A stretch of DNA of 33,319 nt, taken from positions 1-33,319 of the forward strand of contig JBGCFK010000408.1 in the NCBI GenBank assembly GCA_045106875.1. Reading direction: 5' to 3'. This DNA is from Thermohalobaculum sp045106875 (GTDB taxonomy: Bacteria; Pseudomonadota; Alphaproteobacteria; Rhodobacterales; Rhodobacteraceae). The position numbers and the translations under genes were made by a program. The notes beneath the pieces were generated by a model. The model worked only from the letters and a program-made list of their open reading frames with translations. It had not been told where the DNA came from and searched no databases. The first letter of the stretch is position 1, and each line of letters opens with the position of its first letter. Shown here piece by piece: positions 7,884 to 15,386 of the stretch.

Positions 7884-10054
7884 GCCTGTCTTTCCGTCCG
7901 CCACAGCGCCAAAAGAACCATTGCGACAACACCGACTACCACTGTGGCTCCGATTTCTACCAAGACGTTCACACCCGATAGAGCCATGACACCAAATGCG
8001 ATGATCGTGCTTCCGGCACAAAGCAGGACTGACCCGCGGGAGGCTGCTCTCATATCCTGACCCGCTGATTCATCGCCTGGATTTGACACAATAAGCCCAT
8101 AGTCGATGCCGATGCCGACCACAAGAACCAGCGCCATGATCTGAAAGACGCCCAATCCGCCGAACATTGTGCCGACAACGAGTGCGGCGAGCGCGGTCGC
8201 CGTCGCCGTTCCGATGGCTATGGCGGGCGCAGCGCGTCCCTTCGCAAAGACCAGAAATGCCAGCGCCAGAACAAGACCAGCGCCGAGGGTGGTCAGCACC
8301 TTGGAGCGGATCTCGGCGATGCCCGCCGCAATCCAGCTTTGCCGATCAACAAAACGGATCCGCGGATCGTCAAGTTTCCGAATGCTGTCTTCAGCCGCCG
8401 CAGCATCCGCTACCTGCCAAAGTTGGATCGGCGCGGTCAGACTATCTGAGCCCAACTTCACCAGACCATTCAAGGTATCAGGAATGTTGTCCGGCAAAAC
8501 CATGGCGCGCGCGATCCCTTCTTCGTAGGCAGCCTCTATTTGCCCTGCAAAATTTGGGGCGAGCCCCGCTGTGGTCAATGCCTCGCGCAAGTGCAGTGTG
8601 GTTGTCTCTGGCGTCAGAATCTGACCCTGCACCGGTGGGGCTGGCAGATGATCAGACAACATTCTAGCACGTCCCAATGCATCAGCCCGGACCAAACGCG
8701 CGAGATGTGGGCGTAGGCGGGCCTGGGCCTCAAGAACATCGGGCAAGTTTGCCCCGATGACTTCAATCGAATGCTGCCCGGACGGCAGGTCGATGACCTG
8801 TCCCAACTCAGCAAGGTCATGCAGTACGTCAGCCGGTGGCGGCGCGAGCGTACTGACAGGGCGTTCGGGTAGCAGCGCCAACCCGACAAGCGATGCTGCA
8901 AGTATAAATGTCAGACACCGCTGACGTCCGGGCAGATGGAACCCCAGCGTGTTTCCGAGTGGTAGAGACCTGGATGCTTTCAACGCCGGGCCCAACCATA
9001 CAGAAGCTGCTGCTGATGCGAGCAGTCCTGTCGCGACGAAACACCCTACCTGGGCAAGCGCAGGCAAACCGGCTGCAATCAGCGCGCCAAATGCGATTGC
9101 AGTTGTTGTGGCACCGAGTTTGACGCAACGCGTCGCATGGGACCTCGCGGTGTTTGCATGACTTATCAGATGAATTGGATAGTCGAGCGCCAGGCCAAGA
9201 AGCGCGCCGCCGAAGCCCATTGCCAGCACATGCACTGCCCCGAAAACCGACTGCACCACCAGCGTGGCTGTGGTAAAACCGATTGCCAGCGGCAGAAATG
9301 CCAAAAGGACCATGCTGATGGATCTGAAAGTCCAGGCCAGCCATGCCAGCAGCAGGGCGACCCCGATCAACATGACCAAGATCGACTGCTGACTGATATG
9401 GCTACTGATCCGGGCACTGATGGGCCTTGGGCCCAGCAAAGCTGCGGTTCCGCCTCTTGCATTGACTGCAATGTCAATGGATTTGGCTAAACCCATCTGG
9501 GCGCGCACATCGAATGGCGCTTGGACCTGCCGAAAGACTATGACGGCAGCCTTTCTACTATTGAAAAACTGCGGTGACGCGGTTTCTTCCAGATGCTCGA
9601 CAACCCGCCGAAAGCTTGCGGTGGGATCAAGAAGGTAGCGCCCCGCCAGGGTACTGCTTCCAAGCCCGGTCAGAGCTGCTCGCGCATCTGATAACTCTGC
9701 CGCCATGGCCTTGGTGGTCAGAGATGCATCTGAGGGAGGCGCCAACGCGTAACGGTAGGCCCACAGGAATTCGAGTAGTTCCTGCGGATCATCGTCCGTC
9801 GGTATCAACACCCGGTCTACGAGAGCATTCGCGGACAGCGAGGCGGCAAGATCCTCAACCAACGTCGCGCGTTCCGCCGGATCGTCGTGGCGGAGCAATA
9901 CAGTTGTTGTAAGTCCCTCGACAGTGTCCAGAAACTGCACGGCGGGTGCACCGCTGCCCAACATCGCTCTCGCATCCGTGTCGATGCGTATCAGAGCAAC
10001 TGCAGCTATGCCCAGCAGGAGAGCGACACCCACGAGAACCCTAATGCGTTTCAT
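7880..10054 (-). CDS. MMPL/RND-family exporter
   Basis: A 724-residue inner-membrane transporter with the duplicated RND-like layout: a transmembrane helix near the N-terminus, a large periplasmic domain (about residues 30-230), a bundle of helices (for example SILVMLIGVALLLAWLAW and SVFGAVHVLAMGFGGALLGL), then a second helix, periplasmic domain and bundle (IMALVLVVGIGIDYGLIVSN, which contains the conserved GxxxDY). Such proteins accompany aryl-polyene clusters and are thought to move the lipid-linked product outward. Starts at ATG 10054, overlapping the LolA-like stop. Confidence 0.88.
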   Translation of the reverse strand: MKRIRVLVGVALLLGIAAVALIRIDTDARAMLGSGAPAVQFLDTVEGLTTTVLLRHDDPAERATLVEDLAASLSANALVDRVLIPTDDDPQELLEFLWAYRYALAPPSDASLTTKAMAAELSDARAALTGLGSSTLAGRYLLDPTASFRRVVEHLEETASPQFFNSRKAAVIVFRQVQAPFDVRAQMGLAKSIDIAVNARGGTAALLGPRPISARISSHISQQSILVMLIGVALLLAWLAWTFRSISMVLLAFLPLAIGFTTATLVVQSVFGAVHVLAMGFGGALLGLALDYPIHLISHANTARSHATRCVKLGATTTAIAFGALIAAGLPALAQVGCFVATGLLASAAASVWLGPALKASRSLPLGNTLGFHLPGRQRCLTFILAASLVGLALLPERPVSTLAPPPADVLHDLAELGQVIDLPSGQHSIEVIGANLPDVLEAQARLRPHLARLVRADALGRARMLSDHLPAPPVQGQILTPETTTLHLREALTTAGLAPNFAGQIEAAYEEGIARAMVLPDNIPDTLNGLVKLGSDSLTAPIQLWQVADAAAAEDSIRKLDDPRIRFVDRQSWIAAGIAEIRSKVLTTLGAGLVLALAFLVFAKGRAAPAIAIGTATATALAALVVGTMFGGLGVFQIMALVLVVGIGIDYGLIVSNPGDESAGQDMRAASRGSVLLCAGSTIIAFGVMALSGVNVLVEIGATVVVGVVAMVLLALWRTERQA

Positions 10055-10629
10055 GGTGGGTCGAGGAACCAGGTGGTCCGTCGCACTCCACTGACATCTT
10101 CAGTTTTGACCCCTCTGGGCCGGGCGCCGCAACCGAACACCTGAGCTCGGGTGGCGGTATCGGCACCGAAGAACAGCCGCCAGCCGTGTTCGTCATTCTC
10201 CATGACCACGAGGTCTTGATCCATCTGCTTTCCTGTCAGCAGCATGCGGATTGGCCCCAGCGCCTGACTTACGTTCGCTGGGATCGGATAGATGACGGGT
10301 TCACCCTCTGGCGCGGAACGAAGCCGCAGTACATTGTCTCGAATCTCGGCAATTTCCCGGTGCGGCGTCACCTGGTCGCGCATAAGCGCACCATCGGCCA
10401 GCGCCCATACGGTCCCGGTGGCAATCTCAGGTTCAAACAGTGCGGGATGATGGATTTCCTCGCGGTACGGCACCCGTTTGCCTTTGGGCATGTCGAGGCG
10501 GCTCAGTAAAGCGTCCATGGATTCAGGCGGCGGCGCCGCGCATAACATGCCCTCGTCAGCCCCAGATATCGAAGAAATTGAACCAGTTGTGAGGATGGCG
10601 ACGACACTGACCCGCCAAAGCCTCCGCAT
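10051..10629 (-). CDS. LolA-like periplasmic lipid/lipoprotein carrier
   Basis: A predicted 192-residue exported protein of the LolA-like type found in aryl-polyene clusters. The N-terminus MRRLWRVSVVAILTTGSIS is a signal peptide followed by SGA|DEG. The mature part has YREEIHHPALFEPEIATGTV and a C-terminal strand region (DEHGWRLFFGADTATRAQ). It would carry the lipid-like product across the periplasm. The start is not certain: ATG 10629 gives a good signal peptide but overlaps the end of the acyltransferase gene by 74 bases, while ATG 10548 removes the overlap and the signal peptide. I prefer 10629 because a LolA-type protein needs export. Confidence 0.72.
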   Translation of the reverse strand: MRRLWRVSVVAILTTGSISSISGADEGMLCAAPPPESMDALLSRLDMPKGKRVPYREEIHHPALFEPEIATGTVWALADGALMRDQVTPHREIAEIRDNVLRLRSAPEGEPVIYPIPANVSQALGPIRMLLTGKQMDQDLVVMENDEHGWRLFFGADTATRAQVFGCGARPRGVKTEDVSGVRRTTWFLDPP

Positions 10630-11473
10630 AGCTTTGTGCCATTCTTTGACAGGCATTTGCACGATCTCCGCGGGCCACCGGAGCGCCATCGTGGATCTCG
10701 ACAAAACTGATCTCATAGTGACGCGCTCCAAGCCGTGGTGCAAAACACAGGATCAACGGTGCTTCGGCCAACATAGCTACCAGATAGGGTGCGCGCGGAA
10801 CCTGGATCGGGGCGCCAAGGAAGTCCACCGTCACAGTCGCGCGATCTCCTGCCTCGACCTCGGTTGGCATCCGGTCGCCCAGAAAGCCAACAAAGTCGCC
10901 CTGAGCAATCGCTTCGCGAGAGGCCAGCATTGCGGCCTGCCCATTGTCTACCGGGATGACTTGCGCGGCAATTTCGGGGCTTAACGCCTCCAGCAATCTG
11001 GTGATATGCGCGGCGTTCTGCTGGTACATCAGGTAGCGTACCGAAAGCCCCGGCAACGTCTTGTCGAAGGCGCGCAGGGCCTCGAAGCTGCCGAAATGTG
11101 CACCCAGCAGCACGCCGCCCCGGCCTGAGAAATGGCTGCGCTCGACGCTCTCCTTGCCTGTCGCAGTCACCTCGTAGCCCTCGAACCCATGCCCCAGCAA
11201 GCGAACGCGATCGAGTATGACATGAGCAAATGTCTCGGTCTGGCGGAGCCGCTGGCGGAACGTGGGGGCTTTGCCGTGCAGGCGGGTAAAATATCCCTCC
11301 ACTCCGGATCGCGCGACCCGTGTCGGAAAGACCGTGTAGTAGAGTGCGATGACGCGGATCAGCGGATTCAGAATCCAGTCCGGCGCGTTCGCAGCCAACC
11401 AACGCATAAGACGCAATCCGGCGAGACTGCCGCGCTCGGGTTCGCGCCGCCACTGCGCTGCCCCCTCAGCCAT
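10556..11473 (-). CDS. LpxL/HtrB-like lipid acyltransferase of the polyene cluster
   Basis: A 305-residue member of the lipid A biosynthesis acyltransferase family. It has an N-terminal membrane-associated region (WILNPLIRVIALYYTVF) and the catalytic HX4E motif in GAHFGSFE (His126, Glu131), plus a GDRMP motif downstream. In aryl-polyene clusters such enzymes are proposed to join the polyene to a lipid or sugar carrier. The ATG at 11473 overlaps the dehydratase stop by 8 bases. A longer open frame to 11515 has no support. Confidence 0.85.
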   Translation of the reverse strand: MAEGAAQWRREPERGSLAGLRLMRWLAANAPDWILNPLIRVIALYYTVFPTRVARSGVEGYFTRLHGKAPTFRQRLRQTETFAHVILDRVRLLGHGFEGYEVTATGKESVERSHFSGRGGVLLGAHFGSFEALRAFDKTLPGLSVRYLMYQQNAAHITRLLEALSPEIAAQVIPVDNGQAAMLASREAIAQGDFVGFLGDRMPTEVEAGDRATVTVDFLGAPIQVPRAPYLVAMLAEAPLILCFAPRLGARHYEISFVEIHDGAPVARGDRANACQRMAQSYAEALAGQCRRHPHNWFNFFDIWG

Positions 11474-11762
11474 CCCCGGAGCGGAGCACCAGCCGCGCCC
11501 GGGCGAACATGCCATCCGTTGTGCGAAACTCGGCCTGCGTCCCAGATTTCAGGATGACCTCGAAGGGAGTTGCCGGACCGAGAGGCCGGGTGAATTTCAT
11601 CCGCTCGACCCTTTCGATGGCCCTGCCGGATATCGCCAAGCGGTCCGCCAACCAGGCAAGGATCATCGCGCCGGGTACGATCGGATTGCCGGGGAAATGA
11701 CCATCCAGAAACCGGCTGTCAGCGGGAATCCCAGTCTCAGCTGTGAAGTGTTCGTCGGTCAT
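11466..11762 (-). CDS. FabZ-like hotdog dehydratase (ApeI-like)
   Basis: A 98-residue single-hotdog protein with the FabA/FabZ signature FLDGHFPGNPIVPGAM (residues 18-33), including the active-site His22. It is much shorter than FabZ (about 150) but close to the ApeI dehydratases of aryl-polyene clusters. It would work alongside the ApeP-like enzyme, perhaps as partner or for different chain lengths. The ATG at 11762 follows GGAG; a TTG further upstream gives six more residues but is less likely. Confidence 0.83.
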   Translation of the reverse strand: MTDEHFTAETGIPADSRFLDGHFPGNPIVPGAMILAWLADRLAISGRAIERVERMKFTRPLGPATPFEVILKSGTQAEFRTTDGMFARARLVLRSGDG

Positions 11763-11786
11763 ATCGGCTCCACGCCCCAAGCGGCG

Positions 11787-12203
11787 TCAACTGGCCTTGA
11801 GAATGGTGATCTCGGACTGGATGTCTTTCTGGAGATTGTTGATCCAGGTATTGTAGTTCTTATGGATCGTGTTGTTTTCAGGCATGTATTTGAGATCGCG
11901 CGAGTTGCGATAGTTTATCGTAAACGCTTCCTGATCGAACAGAACGTCAACTTCGGCGTAGTGCTTGCCACGTACGGTCACCTTTCCGATCAGATGGCCG
12001 GGAGCTTTCTGGGTAAAGGCCCATCCACGCTTTGCGCCCGCACGAATGATGGCGTTCTTGAAGTCTTTCAGCCGCAATTGTTTGCTGCTGGATGCTGCCG
12101 AGGGCGCGAAGCTGACATTCTGTGGGTTGTACACCGGCATATTGCGACAGCCGGCAACCGCCAAAATCGCCACAAGCAGTAACCCTGTCATTGTGCGCGT
12201 CAT
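11787..12203 (-). CDS. Small lipoprotein of unknown function in the polyene cluster
   Basis: A 138-residue predicted lipoprotein: a short basic N-terminus, a hydrophobic core and the lipobox LAVAGC (lipidated Cys19). The mature part is basic and ends in a region YRNSRDLKYMPENNTIHKNY plus NTWINNLQKDI, a pattern I associate with conserved small lipoproteins but cannot name. A good GGAG ribosome-binding site precedes the ATG. It is separated by 39 bases from the glycosyltransferase and 24 bases from the dehydratase, the loosest spacing in the operon. It may take part in outer-membrane delivery of the product (inference). Confidence 0.78.
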   Translation of the reverse strand: MTRTMTGLLLVAILAVAGCRNMPVYNPQNVSFAPSAASSSKQLRLKDFKNAIIRAGAKRGWAFTQKAPGHLIGKVTVRGKHYAEVDVLFDQEAFTINYRNSRDLKYMPENNTIHKNYNTWINNLQKDIQSEITILKAS

Positions 12204-12242
12204 AACTTTTCTCCTTCAGCAATAAATATCTCTGCAGCTTGG

Positions 12243-12992
12243 TTACCGCAGGAGCCCAAGGGCAATCAACAGCCCTCTAGGTCGGAACCATCCGCACAGG
12301 ATGAAGCGCGCAATCGCCCCGCAGATACGCCATGTATCTCGCGCGGGGCGGAAATGGCTGGGACGCTTGACCACATCGCCGTAGCGGGCGGCGATTGGAA
12401 CGCGCACGAACGGGGCTCCTGCCTCGGCCGCATGCATCAGGATCGCCGTCTCGAATACAAAGTGCTGAGTGTCCAGGGCGTTGAGACGCAATCCTTGCCA
12501 CAGGGCCACAGGGTATACCCGCATACCACATTGGCCATCGCGTAGACGATGCCCCGTCGCCCAAGTGATGAAGAAGTCGCCGATACTGATAGATCGCGCC
12601 CGACCTTGCGGCATGGCTGTGCCGGTCCCCATGCGGTCGCCCAGGATCAACGCGTTCGGGTTGGTCTTGGCGGCGGCTGTGAAGGCTGGGATATCATCGG
12701 CAATGTGCTGCCCGTCCGCGTCCATTGTGAGCACATGCGTAAACCCTCCCTCCGCAGCCAGGTCGAGGCCTTCTGCCAAGCGTGGGCCTTTGCCAAGATT
12801 GTCGGGGTGAGCCACCACCTGGACCTGAAGATCCTCCAGACATGCGACCGTTTCGTCGGTGGATCCGTCGCTGATAACCATTACATGGCTGGAATGCACA
12901 AGCGCATCCGCTGCGATCTCTCGGATCGTCAGCGCTTCGTTGTGGGCAGGAATAAGAACAGTGCAGGCAAACCCGGAGGCGCCCGGCTGCAT
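12243..12992 (-). CDS. Family 2 glycosyltransferase
   Basis: A 249-residue GT-A fold glycosyltransferase. It has an N-terminal nucleotide-sugar binding strand (CTVLIPAHNEA), SDGSTDET, and the metal-binding DADGQ (residues 91-95), followed by QCGMRVYP and a C-terminal amphipathic or hydrophobic tail. It resembles dolichyl-phosphate-mannose-synthase-like enzymes. Its likely role is to decorate the polyene or its carrier lipid with a sugar. The ATG at 12992 overlaps the methyltransferase stop (TGATG). Confidence 0.88.
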   Translation of the reverse strand: MQPGASGFACTVLIPAHNEALTIREIAADALVHSSHVMVISDGSTDETVACLEDLQVQVVAHPDNLGKGPRLAEGLDLAAEGGFTHVLTMDADGQHIADDIPAFTAAAKTNPNALILGDRMGTGTAMPQGRARSISIGDFFITWATGHRLRDGQCGMRVYPVALWQGLRLNALDTQHFVFETAILMHAAEAGAPFVRVPIAARYGDVVKRPSHFRPARDTWRICGAIARFILCGWFRPRGLLIALGLLR

Positions 12993-13723
12993 CAGCGAAT
13001 GGCCTCGTATTCCGAGAAACAGCCCAACACCACGCGATGCGTGACATCCGAGAAACCCGCGTCCCGCATGATCTGCGCGACCTCATCGCGGTCAGTCATC
13101 TGATCCATCGTCTCCCAATAATACTTCATCAGCCGATAAGAGTCGCGGTTCCAGGTGAACACCAGCGTCAACGCGGGCAGAATGTGCTTGAAGTAGGCAC
13201 GGAACAACCAGCGACCGAACGCGCTGTCGGGGATGGTCACGTCCAGAACAAGCGCCTTCCCGCCATCTTTGATAACCCGGCGAAACTCGGTGAAAGTCGC
13301 ATCGAGGTCGTCCACATGGCGCAGCGCGAAGCCCATCGTCAGGAAATCGAAACTCTGATCTTCGACGGGCAGGCTCTCGGCTGTGGTCTGGTGATGTACG
13401 CAGGGCACTGTCTTTTTCGACTCGGCAATCATGCCAGCGGACGGCTCGGCACATACGACCTGATCAGGACTGTCGACAAGTTTCACCAAAGCACGCGCCA
13501 CAGGCCCGGTGCCGGAGGCGACATCAATCACGCGCATGTGGCTTTGGAAACCTGCGCGTTTCAGGACGTCATTGCGATACCACTGGCCTGAACCAAACCA
13601 ACCCCAGCGAGCGATCCCTTCATAGAACGGTGCTGTCTGGTCGAAAATATCGCGCAGGAAATCCTGCTTCTGGCTGCGGTCCGAATAATATTGTCCCACA
13701 ACGAACGGTCGACGCTTGTCCAT
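12992..13723 (-). CDS. SAM-dependent methyltransferase (UbiE-like)
   Basis: A 243-residue class I methyltransferase with motif I VIDVASGTGPVA, an acidic residue at the end of strand 2 (VVCAEPSAGMI), and later LPVEDQSFDFLTMGFALRHV and GGKALVLDVT. The closest general type is UbiE/COQ5, which methylates quinol rings. Here it probably methylates the aromatic head of the polyene, as ApeB-like enzymes do (inference). The start at ATG 13723 has a GGAG upstream; the open frame to 13828 lies in the promoter region. It is the first gene of the minus-strand operon. Confidence 0.86.
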   Translation of the reverse strand: MDKRRPFVVGQYYSDRSQKQDFLRDIFDQTAPFYEGIARWGWFGSGQWYRNDVLKRAGFQSHMRVIDVASGTGPVARALVKLVDSPDQVVCAEPSAGMIAESKKTVPCVHHQTTAESLPVEDQSFDFLTMGFALRHVDDLDATFTEFRRVIKDGGKALVLDVTIPDSAFGRWLFRAYFKHILPALTLVFTWNRDSYRLMKYYWETMDQMTDRDEVAQIMRDAGFSDVTHRVVLGCFSEYEAIR

Positions 13724-13878
13724 ATCAACTCCGCTGGCATGCAATTTTACCGAGTTAACTGCCTTATATCCGAACGCTGCACAAGCCTGCGCCCCGCACG
13801 AGGCCAGCACTTTTTTTTGTGGGGCCAACGGTGTAAACTCTCATTCAGAATGGGGTTTCACAGTGCAAGCGATGGTCG
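13724..13878. promoter_or_regulatory. Divergent promoter region between the polyene operon and the plsC-like gene
   Basis: These 155 bases separate the start of the 15-gene operon (minus) from the plsC-like gene (plus), so both promoters should lie here. It holds a run of eight T at about 13811-13818 and is less GC-rich than the flanking genes. I could not assign -35/-10 elements with confidence, and saw no clear operator. Confidence 0.4.
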
Positions 13879-14652
13879 ATGACTGAAGCTGCCTCCAGTA
13901 TTGCCGAGCAGGCGCCACCTGCTGCGGCTGCACCACTTAGCTGGGCACGCTCGCGGTTGTTCGAGTTTTTCATCCTGGTCTGGAGCCTGCTTTTCGGCCT
14001 CTCGATCGTTGTGCTGTTCCATCACATCAAGACGCCAAAGCTGGTGCGTCGAATTCTCTGGACATGGTGTCAGGGCTTCATCCACTCGGCCCGTCTGCTC
14101 TGCGGAGTCAAATGGCGCATCGAAGGGGGCGAGAACGTGCCAGATGGTCCGGTGATCTATGTGGGCAATCATCAGGCGTATTGGGAATCCATTGGCTTCT
14201 GTGCCTTTGTTCCGGACATCTGCGTGATTGCCAAGGCGCAGACAATGAAAATGCCGGTCTTCGGGTGGGGTCTGCGTCACGCGCCGATGCCGCCCGTCGA
14301 GCGTGACCGGCCTGGTGGCAATTTGCGGCGTATCCTGCGGGACACCAAGGCTGCCGTAGATCAGGGGCGCGACTTGCTGTTGTTTCCCGAAGGAACCCGC
14401 GTCTTGCCGGGCAAGCGTCAGCCGTACCAACGCGGGCTGGAGTTGGTCTATCGCAACTGTGACATTCCGATTGTGCCCTTCGTGCATAACTCCGGGTTGC
14501 TATGGCCCAAGGGTTTCGGAACCAAGCAGGCAGGAACGATCACGGTCAAGTTTCTGCCTCCAATCCAGCCAGGAGGCGATCCGATCGAGACGGTTCGCAA
14601 ACTTGAGCGGCTGCTGAACACAGAAAAGGATGCGCTTCTGGAATCCCGTTGA
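13879..14652 (+). CDS. plsC: 1-acyl-sn-glycerol-3-phosphate acyltransferase-like protein (PlsC family)
   Basis: A 257-residue membrane-bound acyltransferase. After an N-terminal hydrophobic segment (FEFFILVWSLLFGLSIVVLF) come the PlsC motifs NHQAYWE (HX4E instead of HX4D), a PPVERDR block, FPEGTR and IVPFVHNSG. It either makes phosphatidic acid or transfers an acyl chain to the product of the adjacent cluster; PlsC-like enzymes are regular members of aryl-polyene clusters. ATG 13879 is the only in-frame start that gives the full motif set; its ribosome-binding site is weak. It converges with the cueR-like gene, with a 10-base gap. Confidence 0.88.
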   Translation: MTEAASSIAEQAPPAAAAPLSWARSRLFEFFILVWSLLFGLSIVVLFHHIKTPKLVRRILWTWCQGFIHSARLLCGVKWRIEGGENVPDGPVIYVGNHQAYWESIGFCAFVPDICVIAKAQTMKMPVFGWGLRHAPMPPVERDRPGGNLRRILRDTKAAVDQGRDLLLFPEGTRVLPGKRQPYQRGLELVYRNCDIPIVPFVHNSGLLWPKGFGTKQAGTITVKFLPPIQPGGDPIETVRKLERLLNTEKDALLESR

Positions 14653-14662
14653 CGTCATGTTT

Positions 14663-15073
14663 CTAGGGTTCTGATTCCCCTGCGACTTCTCCCGCGAAAC
14701 CACTGATGATCGGACAGTCAGGGCGGTCATCCCCGTGACAGGCCGAGACAAGGTGCGAAAGCTGATTGTGGAGCGCCTGAAGCTCGCTCATCCTCGCTTC
14801 GATATCCTCCAGCCGACCTTGTGCTATCCGTTTCACATCAGCGGACGAGCGTCTGCGGTCTTCATAAAGCGACAGCAGCTCACGCGTTTCGTCGATGGTG
14901 AACCCGAATGTTCTGGCCCGCCGCGCGAACACCAGCTTGGACAATTCGTTCTCGGTATACACCCGATACCCACTGCGGGAGCGTAGTCGCGGTGTTACAA
15001 GCCCAATGTCCGCATAATAGCGCACAGTCTTTATGGGCAATCCCGAGGCCTTTGCTGCGGCTCCGATATTCAT
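14663..15073 (-). CDS. cueR: CueR-like copper-responsive MerR-family regulator
   Basis: A 136-residue MerR protein: an N-terminal winged helix (MNIGAAAKASGLPIKTVRYY), a dimerisation helix (about 75-110), and the Cu(I)/Ag(I)-binding loop with Cys112 and Cys120 (SACHGDDRPDCPII). Number and spacing match E. coli CueR. It should sense cytoplasmic monovalent coinage metals and activate copper-export genes. No copA or copper chaperone is next to it in this window, so its target is distant. The ATG at 15073 is preceded by AGGAG. Confidence 0.9.
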   Translation of the reverse strand: MNIGAAAKASGLPIKTVRYYADIGLVTPRLRSRSGYRVYTENELSKLVFARRARTFGFTIDETRELLSLYEDRRRSSADVKRIAQGRLEDIEARMSELQALHNQLSHLVSACHGDDRPDCPIISGFAGEVAGESEP

Positions 15074-15386
15074 GGTGGCTCCTGTCAGGCTTACAGTTGG
15101 TGGAGACCTTATGCCGGCATTCAGAGAATGAACACCTTCGGATGTCGCTTCACTGGTCGGAATGTGGATGGTGCTAGTTTGCCTAAATATAAGGCTATTA
15201 ATGATATTATCTCAAATTATTGATCGCAAAATATGCAAACTGGGATTGATGGTCATTTATTCGCCTTATCTTTCTTGCCAGCTTCACGAAGTTCGATAGC
15301 GTTTTTTTTTTCTTTTCACATTGTAGTGCTGGTGACGCAACTTTGTGTGACGGCGGGGGAGCAGTCGCGCGGGACAGGAGGTACTC
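15074..15386. promoter_or_regulatory. AT-rich divergent intergenic region between cueR and the ammonium transporter
   Basis: A 313-base stretch without a convincing gene. It is AT-rich between about 15180 and 15330, with a ten-base T run at 15302-15311. It must hold the promoter of the ammonium transporter and that of the cueR-like gene. I looked for sigma-54 (GG-N10-GC) and NtrC-type sites and found none I would call. A short open frame on the minus strand (15207-15470) overlaps the amt start and shows no protein features. Confidence 0.4.

Larger units (their letters stand above)
1257..14652. other. Aryl-polyene-like type II polyketide/lipid biosynthetic gene cluster with halogenase and MMPL exporter
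   Basis: Fifteen consecutive minus-strand genes (13723 down to 1257) form one operon with mostly overlapping starts and stops, flanked by a divergent plsC-like gene. Gene content matches the core of aryl-polyene (Ape), xanthomonadin and dialkylresorcinol-type clusters: ACP, AMP ligase, ketosynthase plus Cys-less ketosynthase partner, ketoreductase, two hotdog dehydratases, MMPL exporter, LolA-like protein, LpxL-like acyltransferase, glycosyltransferase and methyltransferase. The flavin halogenase-like gene recalls brominated xanthomonadins. Not visible: an aromatic ammonia-lyase or chorismatase for the starter unit, a second ACP, a second full ketosynthase, and a phosphopantetheinyl transferase. 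The starter may be supplied elsewhere, or the ligase may activate another acid. The class is an inference from gene content. Confidence 0.7.

Noticed and set aside
11763..11780. TTG start for the FabZ-like dehydratase
   Set aside because: The ATG at 11762 has a properly spaced GGAG, while the TTG has no ribosome-binding site.
14155..14190. HX4E instead of HX4D in the PlsC-like protein as a sign of lost activity
   Set aside because: HX4E variants are common in functional acyltransferases of related families, so this is not evidence of inactivation.
15090..15170. CueR operator in the cueR leader
   Set aside because: No convincing CCTTCC-N7-GGAAGG-type dyad with 19-base promoter spacing was found.
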